Shown: positions 24,529-33,225, counted from the first letter of the stretch. The stretch is 34,797 nucleotides of DNA from an uncultured Pelagibacteraceae bacterium (GCA_902516395.1 CABXYN010000012.1:1-34797); one strand, 5' to 3'. Numbers and translations are program-made. The notes: generated by a model from the letters alone, not told the origin.

Positions 24529-26310
24529 TTAAATTAAACCTTTTTGAGGCTTCATATCAGCTTTCTTTATTCCAGCTACTTCGACTGGTTTTTTCATTGC
24601 ATCTCTTCTAAATGGTTCACCTAGCTCCTGGTTTAAAATAACTTCTATGAATGTTGTAATTCCTTTTTTTTGATCTTCACAAGATTGTTTTATTGCTTGT
24701 GTTGTTTCTTCCATAGTTTTAACTTCAACACCTTTTAATCCACATGCATTAGCAACTTTAGCATAGCTTAATTCTGGATCTAATTCTGTCCCAATAAAAT
24801 TATCATCAAACCACAAAATAGAATTTCTCTTTTCTGCTCCCCACTGATAATTTCTAAATATGACCATAGTGATTGAAGGCCATTCTTCTCTAGCACATGA
24901 ACTCATTTCATTCATACTAATACCAAAAGCTCCATCTCCGGCAAATCCAATTACAGGAGTGTCAGGACATCCAATTTTTGCACCTAAGATAGACGGGAAA
25001 CCGTATCCACAAGGTCCAAACAAACCTGGTGCAAGATATTTTCTAGGTTTTTCAAAAGTTGGGTAAGCATTTCCAATTGCACAATTATTACCTATATCAC
25101 TTGAAATTATTGCTTCTTCGGGTATTCCTGCTTGAATTGCTCTCCAAGCTTGTCTTGGCGACATTCTGTCAGAATCTCTTTCTCTAGCTTCTTTATTCCA
25201 GACTGTTCCAGGATCATCATCTTCATGATCTAAACTTGTTAATGTTTGTAGCCAAGCAGATTTTGTCTGGTGAATTAAATTTTTTCTTTCATCTCTTCCA
25301 TTATCTCCTGCTGTTGGTGATAGCTTTTCTAAAATTTGCTGTGAAACCATCTTAGCGTCTCCACAAATACCAACTGTAACTTTTTTAGTAAGACCAATTC
25401 TATCAGGATTCATATCTACCTGAATAATTTTTGCACCTTTTGGCCAATAATCAATTCCATATCCAGGTAATGTAGAAAATGGATTTAGTCTTGTTCCTAA
25501 AGCTAAAACAACATCTGCTTTTGAAATTAATTCCATTCCAGCCTTAGAACCATTATACCCTAAAGGTCCTACTGCTAAAGGATGGCTTCCTGGAAAACTA
25601 TCGTTATGCTGATATCCATTACATACTGGAGCATCTAATTTTTCAGCTAAATTTTTACAATCATTAATCGCATCACCAATTACTACGCCTGCTCCAGACA
25701 GTATAACTGGGAATTTTGCGTCAGATAAAAGGTTTGCAGCTTTTTCAATTGCTTCTTTTCCCCCGCCTTGTCTTTCAAATCTTACAATAGGTGGTAACTC
25801 AATATCTATTATTTGTGTCCAGTAATCTCTTGGAACGTTTATTTGTGCGGGTGCTGAACCTCTAAATGCTTTCTCTATCACTCTATTTAATACTTCAGCC
25901 ATCCTTGAAGGATCCCTCACTTCTTCTTGATAGCAAACCATATCTTTAAACAAATTCATCTGCTCTACTTCTTGAAAACCACCTTGACCCATTGTTTTAT
26001 TTGCTGCTTGAGGAGTAACTAATAATAAAGGTGTATGGTTCCAGTAAGCAGTTTTAATCGGTGTAACTAATCCAGTAATTCCTGGCCCATTTTGAGCAAT
26101 TACCATTGACATTTTTCCAGTTGCTCTTGTGTATCCGTCTGCGATTAAACCACCATTAGTCTCATGAGCAACATCCCAAAAAGTAATTCCTGCCTTAGGA
26201 AACAAATCAGATATTGCCATAAAAGCTGATCCTATTATTCCAAACGAGTGTTCAATTCCATGCATTTGAAGAACTTTTATAAATGCTTCCTCTGTTGTCA
26301 TTTTAGTCAT
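24529..26310 (-). CDS. xsc: Sulfoacetaldehyde acetyltransferase
   Basis: Thiamine-diphosphate enzyme that converts sulfoacetaldehyde and phosphate to acetyl phosphate and sulfite. It has 593 residues, the usual Xsc length. Typical Xsc stretches include MTTEEAFIKVLQMHGIEHSF, QAANKTMGQGGFQEVEQM, CYQEEVRDPSR and APAQINVPRDYW. Catalytic Glu50 lies in VAHETNGG, and the TPP motif runs from GDG at 458-460 to Asn487. These features separate it from acetolactate synthase. An AAGG motif seven bases before the ATG supports the start. Acetyl phosphate could feed central metabolism, although the pta gene often next to xsc is absent here. Sulfite may go to the exporter or the Apr complex encoded nearby. 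Confidence 0.95.
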   Translation of the reverse strand: MTKMTTEEAFIKVLQMHGIEHSFGIIGSAFMAISDLFPKAGITFWDVAHETNGGLIADGYTRATGKMSMVIAQNGPGITGLVTPIKTAYWNHTPLLLVTPQAANKTMGQGGFQEVEQMNLFKDMVCYQEEVRDPSRMAEVLNRVIEKAFRGSAPAQINVPRDYWTQIIDIELPPIVRFERQGGGKEAIEKAANLLSDAKFPVILSGAGVVIGDAINDCKNLAEKLDAPVCNGYQHNDSFPGSHPLAVGPLGYNGSKAGMELISKADVVLALGTRLNPFSTLPGYGIDYWPKGAKIIQVDMNPDRIGLTKKVTVGICGDAKMVSQQILEKLSPTAGDNGRDERKNLIHQTKSAWLQTLTSLDHEDDDPGTVWNKEARERDSDRMSPRQAWRAIQAGIPEEAIISSDIGNNCAIGNAYPTFEKPRKYLAPGLFGPCGYGFPSILGAKIGCPDTPVIGFAGDGAFGISMNEMSSCAREEWPSITMVIFRNYQWGAEKRNSILWFDDNFIGTELDPELSYAKVANACGLKGVEVKTMEETTQAIKQSCEDQKKGITTFIEVILNQELGEPFRRDAMKKPVEVAGIKKADMKPQKGLI

Positions 26311-26337
26311 TGTTCAGCCTTTCTAATTTTTTTTTAA

Positions 26338-26381
26338 TTGTCAAAGTGCCCGATTAATATATAAGATTTAGCGAATTTCAA
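26338..26381. promoter_or_regulatory. Overlapping divergent promoters of xsc and suyAB
   Basis: On the plus strand, TTGTCA (26338-26343) and TATAAG (26360-26365) are spaced by 16 bases and point towards suyA. On the minus strand, TTGAAA (26376-26381) and TATTAA (26354-26359) are also 16 bases apart and point towards xsc. The -10 of each lies within the spacer of the other, so polymerase binding at one should exclude the other. The match is by eye only. Confidence 0.4.
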
Positions 26382-26398
26382 ATAAAGAAATCGTCACA

Positions 26399-26686
26399 AT
26401 GTCGAATACTGATATAATAATACATGATGAAAAAGACAACGTTGGCGTAGTTGTTATAGAGAAAATAACCCCAGAACAAGATTGTAATTGTTGGATAATG
26501 GAAAACGATAAGTCTGTTTCAATACAATCAAAAGACGAAATACCCTTAGGTCATAAGATTGCAATGGCAGATCTAAATGAAGGTGACACTATTTTGAAAT
26601 ATGGACATGATATTGGAAAAGTAGTTAAAAATATTAAAAAAGGTGAACATGTTCATGTTCACAACGTAAAAACAAAAAAGTGGTAA
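26399..26686 (+). CDS. suyA: (2R)-sulfolactate sulfo-lyase, alpha subunit
   Basis: Small 95-residue SAF-domain protein of the UxaA N-terminal type, with DNVGVVVIEKI near the start, GHKIAMADLNEGDTILKYG (55-73) in the middle and HVHVHNVKT at the end. With SuyB it would split 3-sulfolactate into pyruvate and sulfite. The relative altronate dehydratase carries this domain fused to the large subunit, whereas the split arrangement and the sulfite-handling neighbours favour SuyA. The TAA stop lies three bases before the suyB start, so the two are coupled. The ribosome-binding site is weak. Confidence 0.88.
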   Translation: MSNTDIIIHDEKDNVGVVVIEKITPEQDCNCWIMENDKSVSIQSKDEIPLGHKIAMADLNEGDTILKYGHDIGKVVKNIKKGEHVHVHNVKTKKW

Positions 26687-26689
26687 TAA

Positions 26690-27856
26690 ATGGAAATTCC
26701 AAAGAGTTTTTTAGGATATAAAAGAGAAAATGGACGTGCTGGAACACGAAATCACGTAATTATTCTTCCTGTAGATGATATTTCAAACGCATGTGCTGAA
26801 GCTGTAGCAAATAATATAAAAGGTACAATAGCACTACCTCATTCTTACGGGAGACTTCAGTTTGGTGCAGACTTAGAACTTCATTTTAGAACAATGATTG
26901 GTACAGGAAAAAATCCAAACGTTGCAGCAGTTATAGTTGTAGGTATTGAACCCAAATGGACAAAAAGAATTGTAGATGCTATTGCAAGCACAGGAAAACC
27001 GGTTGAGGGTTTTAGTATCGAAGGTGTTGGTGATATAGACACAATTGCAAAAGTTTCAAAAAAGGCACAAGAGTTTTCAATGTGGGCATCAGAAAAGCAA
27101 AGAGAAGAATGTCCAATGAGTGATTTATGGATTTCTGTGAAATGTGGAGAGTCTGATACAACATCAGGATTAGCATCTAATCCAACTGTAGGAAATCTTA
27201 TGGATAAATTAGAACCATTTGGTGTTCATTTATGTTTTGGTGAAACTTCTGAGCTCACAGGAGCTGAAACAGTTTGTGAAAAAAGAGGCAAAACACCGGA
27301 GGCTCAAGCAAAGTTTAAAAAGACATGGAATGATTATAATGATTTTATTCTTAAAGAAGCAACAGATGACTTATCAGAAAGTCAACCAACTGCAGGTAAT
27401 ATTGCTGGTGGATTAACTACAATTGAAGAAAAAGCATTTGGTAATTTTCAGAAAATTGGAGGATGTCAATTTATTGATGTTCTAGAGCCAGCCGAGGAAC
27501 CGACAAAAGGTGCGGGATTGTACTTCATGGATACTTCTTCAGCGGCTGCTGAATGTGTTACTTTACAAGCTGCAGGGGGTTTTAATATTCACTTATTCCC
27601 AACTGGACAAGGGAATATTATAGGAAATCCTATAGAGCCTGTGATTAAATTGACAGCAAATCCTCTTACTGCAAAAACTATGAGTGAACACATTGATGTG
27701 GATGTTTCAAAAATCTTATCAAGAGAAATGAATTTAAGTCAAGCTGGAGATGAGTTAATTAAATCAACTTTAAGAGTTGCAAATGGAAGATTAACTTGTG
27801 CTGAAGCTCTTGGACATAAAGAGTTTGTTATGACTAAATTATATAGAAGTGCTTAA
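26690..27856 (+). CDS. suyB: (2R)-sulfolactate sulfo-lyase, beta subunit
   Basis: Large catalytic subunit of the lyase, 388 residues, UxaA/GarD C-terminal family. It opens with [21 protein letters not shown], the family signature. Later motifs include [30 protein letters not shown] (the ligand-binding segment), [18 protein letters not shown] and [21 protein letters not shown] conserved cysteine lies in VKCGESD. Pairing with suyA, divergent xsc, and the convergent TauE/SafE exporter all point to sulfolactate rather than sugar acids. The stop abuts the stop of the convergent exporter gene with no gap. Confidence 0.88.
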   Translation: MEIPKSFLGYKRENGRAGTRNHVIILPVDDISNACAEAVANNIKGTIALPHSYGRLQFGADLELHFRTMIGTGKNPNVAAVIVVGIEPKWTKRIVDAIASTGKPVEGFSIEGVGDIDTIAKVSKKAQEFSMWASEKQREECPMSDLWISVKCGESDTTSGLASNPTVGNLMDKLEPFGVHLCFGETSELTGAETVCEKRGKTPEAQAKFKKTWNDYNDFILKEATDDLSESQPTAGNIAGGLTTIEEKAFGNFQKIGGCQFIDVLEPAEEPTKGAGLYFMDTSSAAAECVTLQAAGGFNIHLFPTGQGNIIGNPIEPVIKLTANPLTAKTMSEHIDVDVSKILSREMNLSQAGDELIKSTLRVANGRLTCAEALGHKEFVMTKLYRSA

Positions 27857-28942
27857 TTATTTTTTTAATTTTGCTAATCTTTTATCATCCCAATTAGAAT
27901 AAACTCTTCTAATCATTGCAGCTCCAACACCCAAAACAACAGCAAGAAGTACAGATGTTAGACCATAAAATACTGGCAAATCTCTAGAAAAGTTTAATAT
28001 AAATTCACTTAGTGGTCCTAAATTATCTGTAGTATTAAGAATAGCATTTGTTATTTTCTCATCTTTAATAAAAGTATCATAAGCAATTGCTATACCAACT
28101 AATAATAATAATATTGCTAAAATAGTTTTAAATTCTGAGCTATCAATTTTTTCTCCAATTTTTTGACCAAACTGAACACCGATTATCGAACCTAAAATTA
28201 AAACAGTAACCAAAATTAAATCTATAGTTCCATAATTTAAAGCATGCAAAATTGTTACAATGGCACTTATAAATATTGTTACAAAAAGTGAAGTTCCTGG
28301 AATTAATTTTGTAGGCATTCCAATAATATAAATCATTGCTGGTACTAAAATAAAAGCACCACCTATTCCCATAATTGCAGCAATGAAACCAACTATCAAA
28401 CCTATTATTATTGGTGTAAATGCACTTTCATAAAGTTGTGATTTTTTAAAACGCATCCTTAAAGGTAATCCATGTATCCAATAATGTTTATGTAATTTTT
28501 TTCTTTCGGTTATTTTTTTTCTTGCTTTATCAATTTCTGACACCCCTTGAATAAGCATAAAAGTTCCTAAAATTGCAAGGATGTACATATAAGCTAAGGA
28601 GATAACTACATTGATTTTCCCTATATCTTTGAAATATGAAAAAGTTATAATTCCTAATATTGTTCCAACAGCTCCTCCAATTACAATCATGAAACCCATT
28701 TTATAATCAAGTGTTCCTTTAAGATAATGAGTTGTAGATCCAGAGACAGAAGTTCCTAAAATATTACTAGCTTCATTGGGAACTGCATAAATAGGAGGTA
28801 CTCCTAAAAAAATTAAAAAAGGTGTCATCAAAAATCCACCACCTACCCCAAACAAACCAGATAAAATTCCTACAACTAAACTCAGACCAAATATAAAAAG
28901 TAAATTAATTTCGACTTGTGCAATTGGAAGAAAATACTCCAT
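27857..28942 (-). CDS. TauE/SafE family membrane transporter, probable sulfite or organosulfur exporter
   Basis: Inner-membrane protein of 361 residues with about 8-9 helices in two related halves. Each half starts with a glycine-rich motif: GLFGVGGGFLMTPFLIFLGVPP near 31-52 and AIMGIGGAFILVPAMIYIIGMPTKLIPGTS in the second half. A basic cytoplasmic loop (KARKKITERKKLHKHYW) connects the halves, and the protein is longer than the minimal ~260-residue members. The family exports sulfite, sulfoacetate or other sulfur anions. Placement between suyAB and the apr operon suggests removal of the sulfite made by Xsc and SuyAB. Confidence 0.85.
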   Translation of the reverse strand: MEYFLPIAQVEINLLFIFGLSLVVGILSGLFGVGGGFLMTPFLIFLGVPPIYAVPNEASNILGTSVSGSTTHYLKGTLDYKMGFMIVIGGAVGTILGIITFSYFKDIGKINVVISLAYMYILAILGTFMLIQGVSEIDKARKKITERKKLHKHYWIHGLPLRMRFKKSQLYESAFTPIIIGLIVGFIAAIMGIGGAFILVPAMIYIIGMPTKLIPGTSLFVTIFISAIVTILHALNYGTIDLILVTVLILGSIIGVQFGQKIGEKIDSSEFKTILAILLLLVGIAIAYDTFIKDEKITNAILNTTDNLGPLSEFILNFSRDLPVFYGLTSVLLAVVLGVGAAMIRRVYSNWDDKRLAKLKK

Positions 28943-28992
28943 TTAAAGTAATTATTCCTCTAGGAATACAAAGTCAATAAATATGAGTATTT

Positions 28993-29139
28993 TCAAATAA
29001 AATTCTGAGCAGTGCTAAGAAGAATTATTCCCCAAGCAAAGAAGATAAATAAATATAAAAATGATTTAATTATTTTACTTATTTGATTTTCAAAGAATAA
29101 AGGTAATTTTTTTAAATTATCATTTATTATTTGAAACAT
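28993..29139 (-). CDS. Possible 48-residue membrane peptide
   Basis: A short reading frame in the 247-base gap between the exporter gene and the apr operon. It begins MFQIINDNLKKLPLFFENQ and ends with one hydrophobic helix (SFLYLFIFFAWGIILLS) and a short polar tail. Composition and placement resemble a real small membrane protein, but there is only a weak GAG before the ATG and no coupling to a neighbour. The rest of the gap (28943-28992 and 29140-29189) shows nothing recognisable apart from a short palindrome, CTCGCGAG, just upstream of the ATG. Confidence 0.35.
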   Translation of the reverse strand: MFQIINDNLKKLPLFFENQISKIIKSFLYLFIFFAWGIILLSTAQNFI

Positions 29140-29189
29140 ACTCGCGAGATACCACAAGTTGTAATAAATGCAAATAATATTTACAGTAT

Positions 29190-29540
29190 TTAGAAAATTG
29201 TTGCTCCGAACACTTTAACTTCATCTCCCTCTTCTCCAAGAACCAATCTTCCTAGAAAGTCTCCAGGTATCTTCGTGCTAGTCTGTTTATATAAAACAGT
29301 TATGTAAAGACCTCTTCTTAGACAGCCTATAGCTTTACATCCCTCAGCTAAGGTTGAAATCAACTCATTATTTGCCCATTGTTTTCCGAGTTCAACTTCA
29401 TTAGCGCCATACATCATTTGAGACGACAAATCTCGAGTAAATCCACCGTAATCTTTAATATTAGAGGACTTAACTAGGTTAGTCCACATAGGTTCTGCAA
29501 TTTTAATAATTTCCTCGTCGGATTTATCTAAAAGAGCCAT
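29190..29540 (-). CDS. Conserved-looking protein of unknown function, last gene of the apr operon
   Basis: Not recognised. A soluble 116-residue protein without signal peptide or helix of membrane type. The first half looks helical (EEIIKIAEPMWTNLVKS). The middle contains CKAIGCLRRG with Cys68 and Cys73, and the end alternates hydrophobic and polar residues (LGRLVLGEEGDEVKVFGATIF) as in beta strands. A small alpha+beta fold such as an NTF2-like cone is possible but cannot be shown. It starts 16 bases after the aprA stop, so it is very probably cotranscribed. A role in Apr assembly, electron transfer or sulfite sensing is conceivable, given the cysteine pair. Confidence 0.7.
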   Translation of the reverse strand: MALLDKSDEEIIKIAEPMWTNLVKSSNIKDYGGFTRDLSSQMMYGANEVELGKQWANNELISTLAEGCKAIGCLRRGLYITVLYKQTSTKIPGDFLGRLVLGEEGDEVKVFGATIF

Positions 29541-29556
29541 TTCTGATTTGTTTCAA

Positions 29557-31419
29557 TTATGAAGCTTCTTTTTTCTTCTCGTTCTCATCTACGATATGAT
29601 AAACGGGTACCTTTTCCATAGAAAACTTGCCAGTTTTAGGATCACGTCTAGAAACTGTCAAACAGTGCCAATTATCATCATCGAGCTTCATATGATCACC
29701 TCTATAATAATAACCTGGCCATCTAGTTTCCTCTCTAAACATGGTGTGTTCTGTTACACACTGAGATGTTAATGCTCTATGTTTAAGTTCCCAAGCTCTC
29801 ATTAATTGATGGTAGTCCTCTGCTCCAACATTTTCTAGATCCTCTTCAAGCCATTTAAGCAATTCTAGACCTTTTTTAAGCATATTTGCATTAGTCATGT
29901 AGTTTGTTGCAATTCCTCCAACATACTCATCCATAATTCTTTGCAATCTTTGAAGGCCCTGAATTGGGGATATATAACTTGGTGAAACAGTTCCTCCAGT
30001 TATCTCATTTCTTCCAACAGTATAATTTTCAAGTGGTTTATAAACAGCTGTTTTAAAATCCTCACATTGTTTATCGCTAACTTTAATATCATCAGCTTTT
30101 TGGTCTTCAATGTATTTAACTGCTGCTTTTGCAGCTAATCGACCTTCTGTAAATGACCCTGAAGAAAATTTATGTGCACTTCCTCCAACTGTATCTCCAG
30201 CTCCAAAAAGTCCTTCGATTGTTAACATTCTATTATAACCCCAGAAATATTCTGGTGGTGATAGATCTTCTGGTCCGCTTACCCATGCGCCTGAACATGT
30301 AGCATGAGATCCCATAACATAAGGTTCAGATGTTGTTAGTTCTGGATTTGTATATTTAGGATCAATATTCTGAGATGCCCAAACAACAGCTTGGCCAACT
30401 GTCATTCCTAGAAAATTTTCCCAGCCAACAGTCTCTAAATGTGGATCCTGGAAAGCCTCTGTAGTGACCATGTGAATTGGGCCTCCACCTGCCATTGTTT
30501 CTTGAATAAATGCATGATTTCTTAAGCATGTAGGGGTTGGGTGATGATCTATATATTCGCCGACTAATTCTTTAGTTTGTTCATACCATTTCTTCTCGTA
30601 GTTTTCTCCATTAGCATTTTGAGTATAAGTTTTAAGGTGTAGGAAATATGCGCCAACAGGACCATATCCATCTTTAAATCTACATAATACAATTCTATTT
30701 TCCATTTGAGTCATTTTTGCTCCAGCTGCTATAGGGAGTGCATATGCTGAACCATTACTCCAAGGAGCATACCAAGTTCTTCCCATACCTTCTCCAACAG
30801 CTCTTGGTTTAAATATGTGAGATGCTCCACCAGCTGCAACTATAACTGTTTTTGCTCTAAAAACATGAAAATCACCTGTTCTCATATTAAACCCAACAGC
30901 TCCTCCTACTCTATTTTCTTTTTCCTCATCCATTAAAAGATGAGTGACCATTATTCTGTTATAAATTTTGTCAGCTGATTTCTTAGCAGCTTCAGCAACT
31001 ATCGGCTTATAGCTTTCACCATGAATCATGATTTGCCATTTACCTTCTCTAAGGTAACGACCAGTCTTTTCATTTTTCATCATTGGTAAGCCCCACTCAT
31101 CAAACATGTGAACTGTTGAGTCTACGTGACGCGCCATGTCATAACCTAAATCTTCTCTTACCATTCCCATTAAATCATTACGTGCATATCTAACATGGTC
31201 CTCCGGTTGGTTTTCACCCCATTGCATACCCATGTAGCAGTTAATTGCATACAATCCTTGGGCAACCGCACCACTTCTATCTATGTTTGCTTTTTCAACA
31301 CATACAATTTTTAAATCTCTTCCCCAGTGTCTTGCCTCGAAAGCTGCACCTGTTCCAGCCATTCCACCTCCAACTACTAGAACGTCACAATCTTCGTAAT
31401 GTGTTTTATGTTTAGCCAT
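29557..31419 (-). CDS. aprA: Adenylylsulfate (APS) reductase alpha subunit
   Basis: FAD-containing catalytic subunit, 620 residues. The FAD-binding fold begins at VLVVGGGMAGTGAAFEARHW (13-32). Other conserved stretches are IDRSGAVAQGLYAINCYMG, EDLGYDMARHVDSTVHMFDEWGLP, HGESYKPIVAEA, and the second FAD contact GLFGAGDTVGGSAHKFSSGSFTEGR. In a heterotrophic marine alphaproteobacterium without sulfate respiration the enzyme would work in the oxidative direction, joining sulfite to AMP to make APS. The start overlaps the aprB stop by one base. The companion ATP sulfurylase is not in the window. Direction and physiological role are inference from the neighbours. Confidence 0.95.
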   Translation of the reverse strand: MAKHKTHYEDCDVLVVGGGMAGTGAAFEARHWGRDLKIVCVEKANIDRSGAVAQGLYAINCYMGMQWGENQPEDHVRYARNDLMGMVREDLGYDMARHVDSTVHMFDEWGLPMMKNEKTGRYLREGKWQIMIHGESYKPIVAEAAKKSADKIYNRIMVTHLLMDEEKENRVGGAVGFNMRTGDFHVFRAKTVIVAAGGASHIFKPRAVGEGMGRTWYAPWSNGSAYALPIAAGAKMTQMENRIVLCRFKDGYGPVGAYFLHLKTYTQNANGENYEKKWYEQTKELVGEYIDHHPTPTCLRNHAFIQETMAGGGPIHMVTTEAFQDPHLETVGWENFLGMTVGQAVVWASQNIDPKYTNPELTTSEPYVMGSHATCSGAWVSGPEDLSPPEYFWGYNRMLTIEGLFGAGDTVGGSAHKFSSGSFTEGRLAAKAAVKYIEDQKADDIKVSDKQCEDFKTAVYKPLENYTVGRNEITGGTVSPSYISPIQGLQRLQRIMDEYVGGIATNYMTNANMLKKGLELLKWLEEDLENVGAEDYHQLMRAWELKHRALTSQCVTEHTMFREETRWPGYYYRGDHMKLDDDNWHCLTVSRRDPKTGKFSMEKVPVYHIVDENEKKKEAS

Positions 31420-31889
31420 TAATAATAAACTCCCTTTTTGAAAGTTTCTTTGGGAACTGATGGTAGTTCTCCATCAATATTTAGACCCTCTGGTTCAGTG
31501 TATAATCTTTGAGAATTTATCTCTCCTTGATTTGGTTTATCTCCTTCCGCAAGTTTTGGAATAAACTTTCCCCAAGGTTTAGTTGTAATTGGAGATACAA
31601 AATCTTTTGTAGTTCCATTTCTAAATTTTATTTTCCATGAAATAGTTCCCTTTTCCTCTTCACGTCTAACTCTAACACTGTGTCCCATCGGTGCAAAATC
31701 TGCATATCCTCTTACATCGATTGCGTGATTAGGGCATGCTTTCACACAAGAATAGCACTCCCAACAAAAGTTTGGTTCAATATTCTTTGCTCTTCTTATT
31801 GTTTCATCGATATGCATTATATCTGATGGACAAATATCTACGCAGTGACCGCAGCCATCGCAACGGGTCATGTATACAAAAGTTGACAT
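31419..31889 (-). CDS. aprB: APS reductase beta subunit, two [4Fe-4S] clusters
   Basis: Electron-transfer subunit of 156 residues with two ferredoxin-type cluster motifs: Cys10-Cys13-Cys16-Cys20 (CDGCGHCVDICP) and Cys42-Cys45-Cys48-Cys52 (CWECYSCVKACP). The C-terminal tail is long and wraps around AprA in known structures. A GGAG motif about 12 bases ahead of the ATG is somewhat distant. It lies between aprM and aprA, with 34 bases to the aprM-side neighbour and a one-base overlap to aprA. Confidence 0.95.
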   Translation of the reverse strand: MSTFVYMTRCDGCGHCVDICPSDIMHIDETIRRAKNIEPNFCWECYSCVKACPNHAIDVRGYADFAPMGHSVRVRREEEKGTISWKIKFRNGTTKDFVSPITTKPWGKFIPKLAEGDKPNQGEINSQRLYTEPEGLNIDGELPSVPKETFKKGVYY

Positions 31890-31923
31890 AATTTAATTTT
31901 TCTCCTTTTCAATTTTTATCATA

Positions 31924-32724
31924 TTAATAGTGTTTTGGCTCTTCTCTTTTTATACCTAAGCCAAATTGCTCAGGTGCATCTGCTTCTGGTGGTAGATTAT
32001 CTCTAGAACCATCAGCTTCAGCTAAATTTTTTTGTATCGCTGCACCAGGTTTATAAAACATATGAGCAAATTTTGACCAATACACTCCGCCAAACAAAAC
32101 TAAATTTGCTGTAATAAATAATGCTAAAAAAACCATATCATCATATCTTCCAACAAGATTTAGTGATTGTAGGTAAGACCATATCAAACCAAATAAAGAT
32201 GATGCTATTAATGCTAAAACAAATAAGTCAGCTTTAATCATTCTAAACCAAGGTTGTGCTTCAGAATAGACATCAACCCTTAAAAAGAACCAAAACCAAG
32301 ATCCTCCTAATACAGTTAGTGCTGCTCCAATATGCCATATCATTGGCCACACTGTTGGAGTTGTAGATCCTGGAGATGTATAAAAGAATATCATTACAAC
32401 TGAACCTACCCAAAAAAGTATTGTTCCGTACATGCCCATCACATGCGCCACTCTTCTTTTACCTGCACCAAGTTCTGATGTAGTAGCAATGTCGCTTGCT
32501 ATAGTTTTTGAAATTACAGATATTCTCTCTCCTGTTGATAGGGTTTTTGTAGCTGATAATTTTGCTTTTTTTGCATTATTAAAGAAATACTTCACATTTT
32601 TTTTATGAATAATGTCCATAACTGTTCCAACTAGAATTAGTAAACCCATTAAAATAACAAAAGATTGCATCAAAAATGGTGGTACTGTCTCTGCTAATAT
32701 TAAAAATGGATTAGTTGATATCAT
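31924..32724 (-). CDS. aprM: AprM, putative membrane anchor of APS reductase
   Basis: Membrane protein of 266 residues and about 6 helices (near 14-33, 78-100, 110-130, 145-165, 175-195). It lies directly upstream of aprB, as in other organisms with the aprMBA arrangement. Histidines in VAHVMGMYG, MIWHIGAAL and KFAHMFYKP could bind haem or contact quinone as in other cytochrome-b-like redox anchors, although no haem motif can be proven. The cytoplasmic C-terminal tail is acidic and proline-rich. It would pass electrons from AprBA to the quinone pool, replacing QmoABC of sulfate reducers. A GGAAGGAA ribosome-binding site precedes the start. Confidence 0.85.
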   Translation of the reverse strand: MISTNPFLILAETVPPFLMQSFVILMGLLILVGTVMDIIHKKNVKYFFNNAKKAKLSATKTLSTGERISVISKTIASDIATTSELGAGKRRVAHVMGMYGTILFWVGSVVMIFFYTSPGSTTPTVWPMIWHIGAALTVLGGSWFWFFLRVDVYSEAQPWFRMIKADLFVLALIASSLFGLIWSYLQSLNLVGRYDDMVFLALFITANLVLFGGVYWSKFAHMFYKPGAAIQKNLAEADGSRDNLPPEADAPEQFGLGIKREEPKHY

Positions 32725-32750
32725 TGTGAATTTGTTCCTTCCGCTTAAGA

Positions 32751-32779
32751 TTTTTAGTACACTTATTTAAATAGATCAA
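32751..32779 (-). promoter_or_regulatory. Candidate promoter of the aprMBA operon
   Basis: On the minus strand, TTGATC (32774-32779) and TAAAAA (32751-32756) are spaced by 17 bases, and the aprM start follows about 27 bases on. Hexamer matches are moderate in this AT-rich gap, so confidence is low. Confidence 0.3.
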
Positions 32780-32820
32780 CCGCGATATAATGACATTTCA
32801 ACAGCTTATAATCGTAATTA

Positions 32821-33222
32821 TTATTTGGTTTTACGCACATAATGTTGTTTAGAGGCAATTACGCTTCTGACACCACCTTGGGGATTATCAACGTCTCCCG
32901 ATCTTCTTGGAATCAGATGAATATGACAATGATTAATTGATTGTCCTGCAGTTTTACCAGAGTTTGATCCAACATTAAATCCTTCGATTGTATTATCTTT
33001 ATATTCAAGTTTTTTTTTAAGTTCTTTTAGAAGAGCATCACAAGCTAGAACTTCCTCGTTATTTAGTTCAAAATAATTTTCTACATGTCTCTTTGGAACT
33101 ATTAAAGCATGGTACTTTGAAACTGGGTAAGTATCATAACTAGCGTAAGCCAATTCATTTTCTAGTTCGAAATCATTGTTGGATATATTACAAAATAAAC
33201 ATGGGTTATTGGGATCTCTCAT
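32821..33222 (-). CDS. HIT family nucleotide-binding protein
   Basis: Histidine-triad protein of 133 residues with the full motif NHCHIHLIPRR (His98, His100 and His102), the site of AMP or nucleotide phosphoramidate hydrolysis. The N-terminal CLFC pair (Cys8, Cys11), with a downstream histidine (His46), fits the zinc-binding site of some HIT proteins. It starts three bases after the pabC stop, so it belongs to the same minus-strand operon. It may hydrolyse adenylated or other nucleotide compounds. A more specific role is not visible. Confidence 0.88.
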   Translation of the reverse strand: MRDPNNPCLFCNISNNDFELENELAYASYDTYPVSKYHALIVPKRHVENYFELNNEEVLACDALLKELKKKLEYKDNTIEGFNVGSNSGKTAGQSINHCHIHLIPRRSGDVDNPQGGVRSVIASKQHYVRKTK

Positions 33223-33225
33223 TTT

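Noticed and set aside
24529-26310. Acetolactate synthase or other generic TPP enzyme
   Set aside because: Several stretches match Xsc specifically, and the neighbours handle sulfite.
26399-27856. Altronate or galactarate dehydratase
   Set aside because: Same superfamily, but the subunits are split and the context is sulfonate metabolism, with no sugar-acid genes nearby. It cannot be excluded without a tree.
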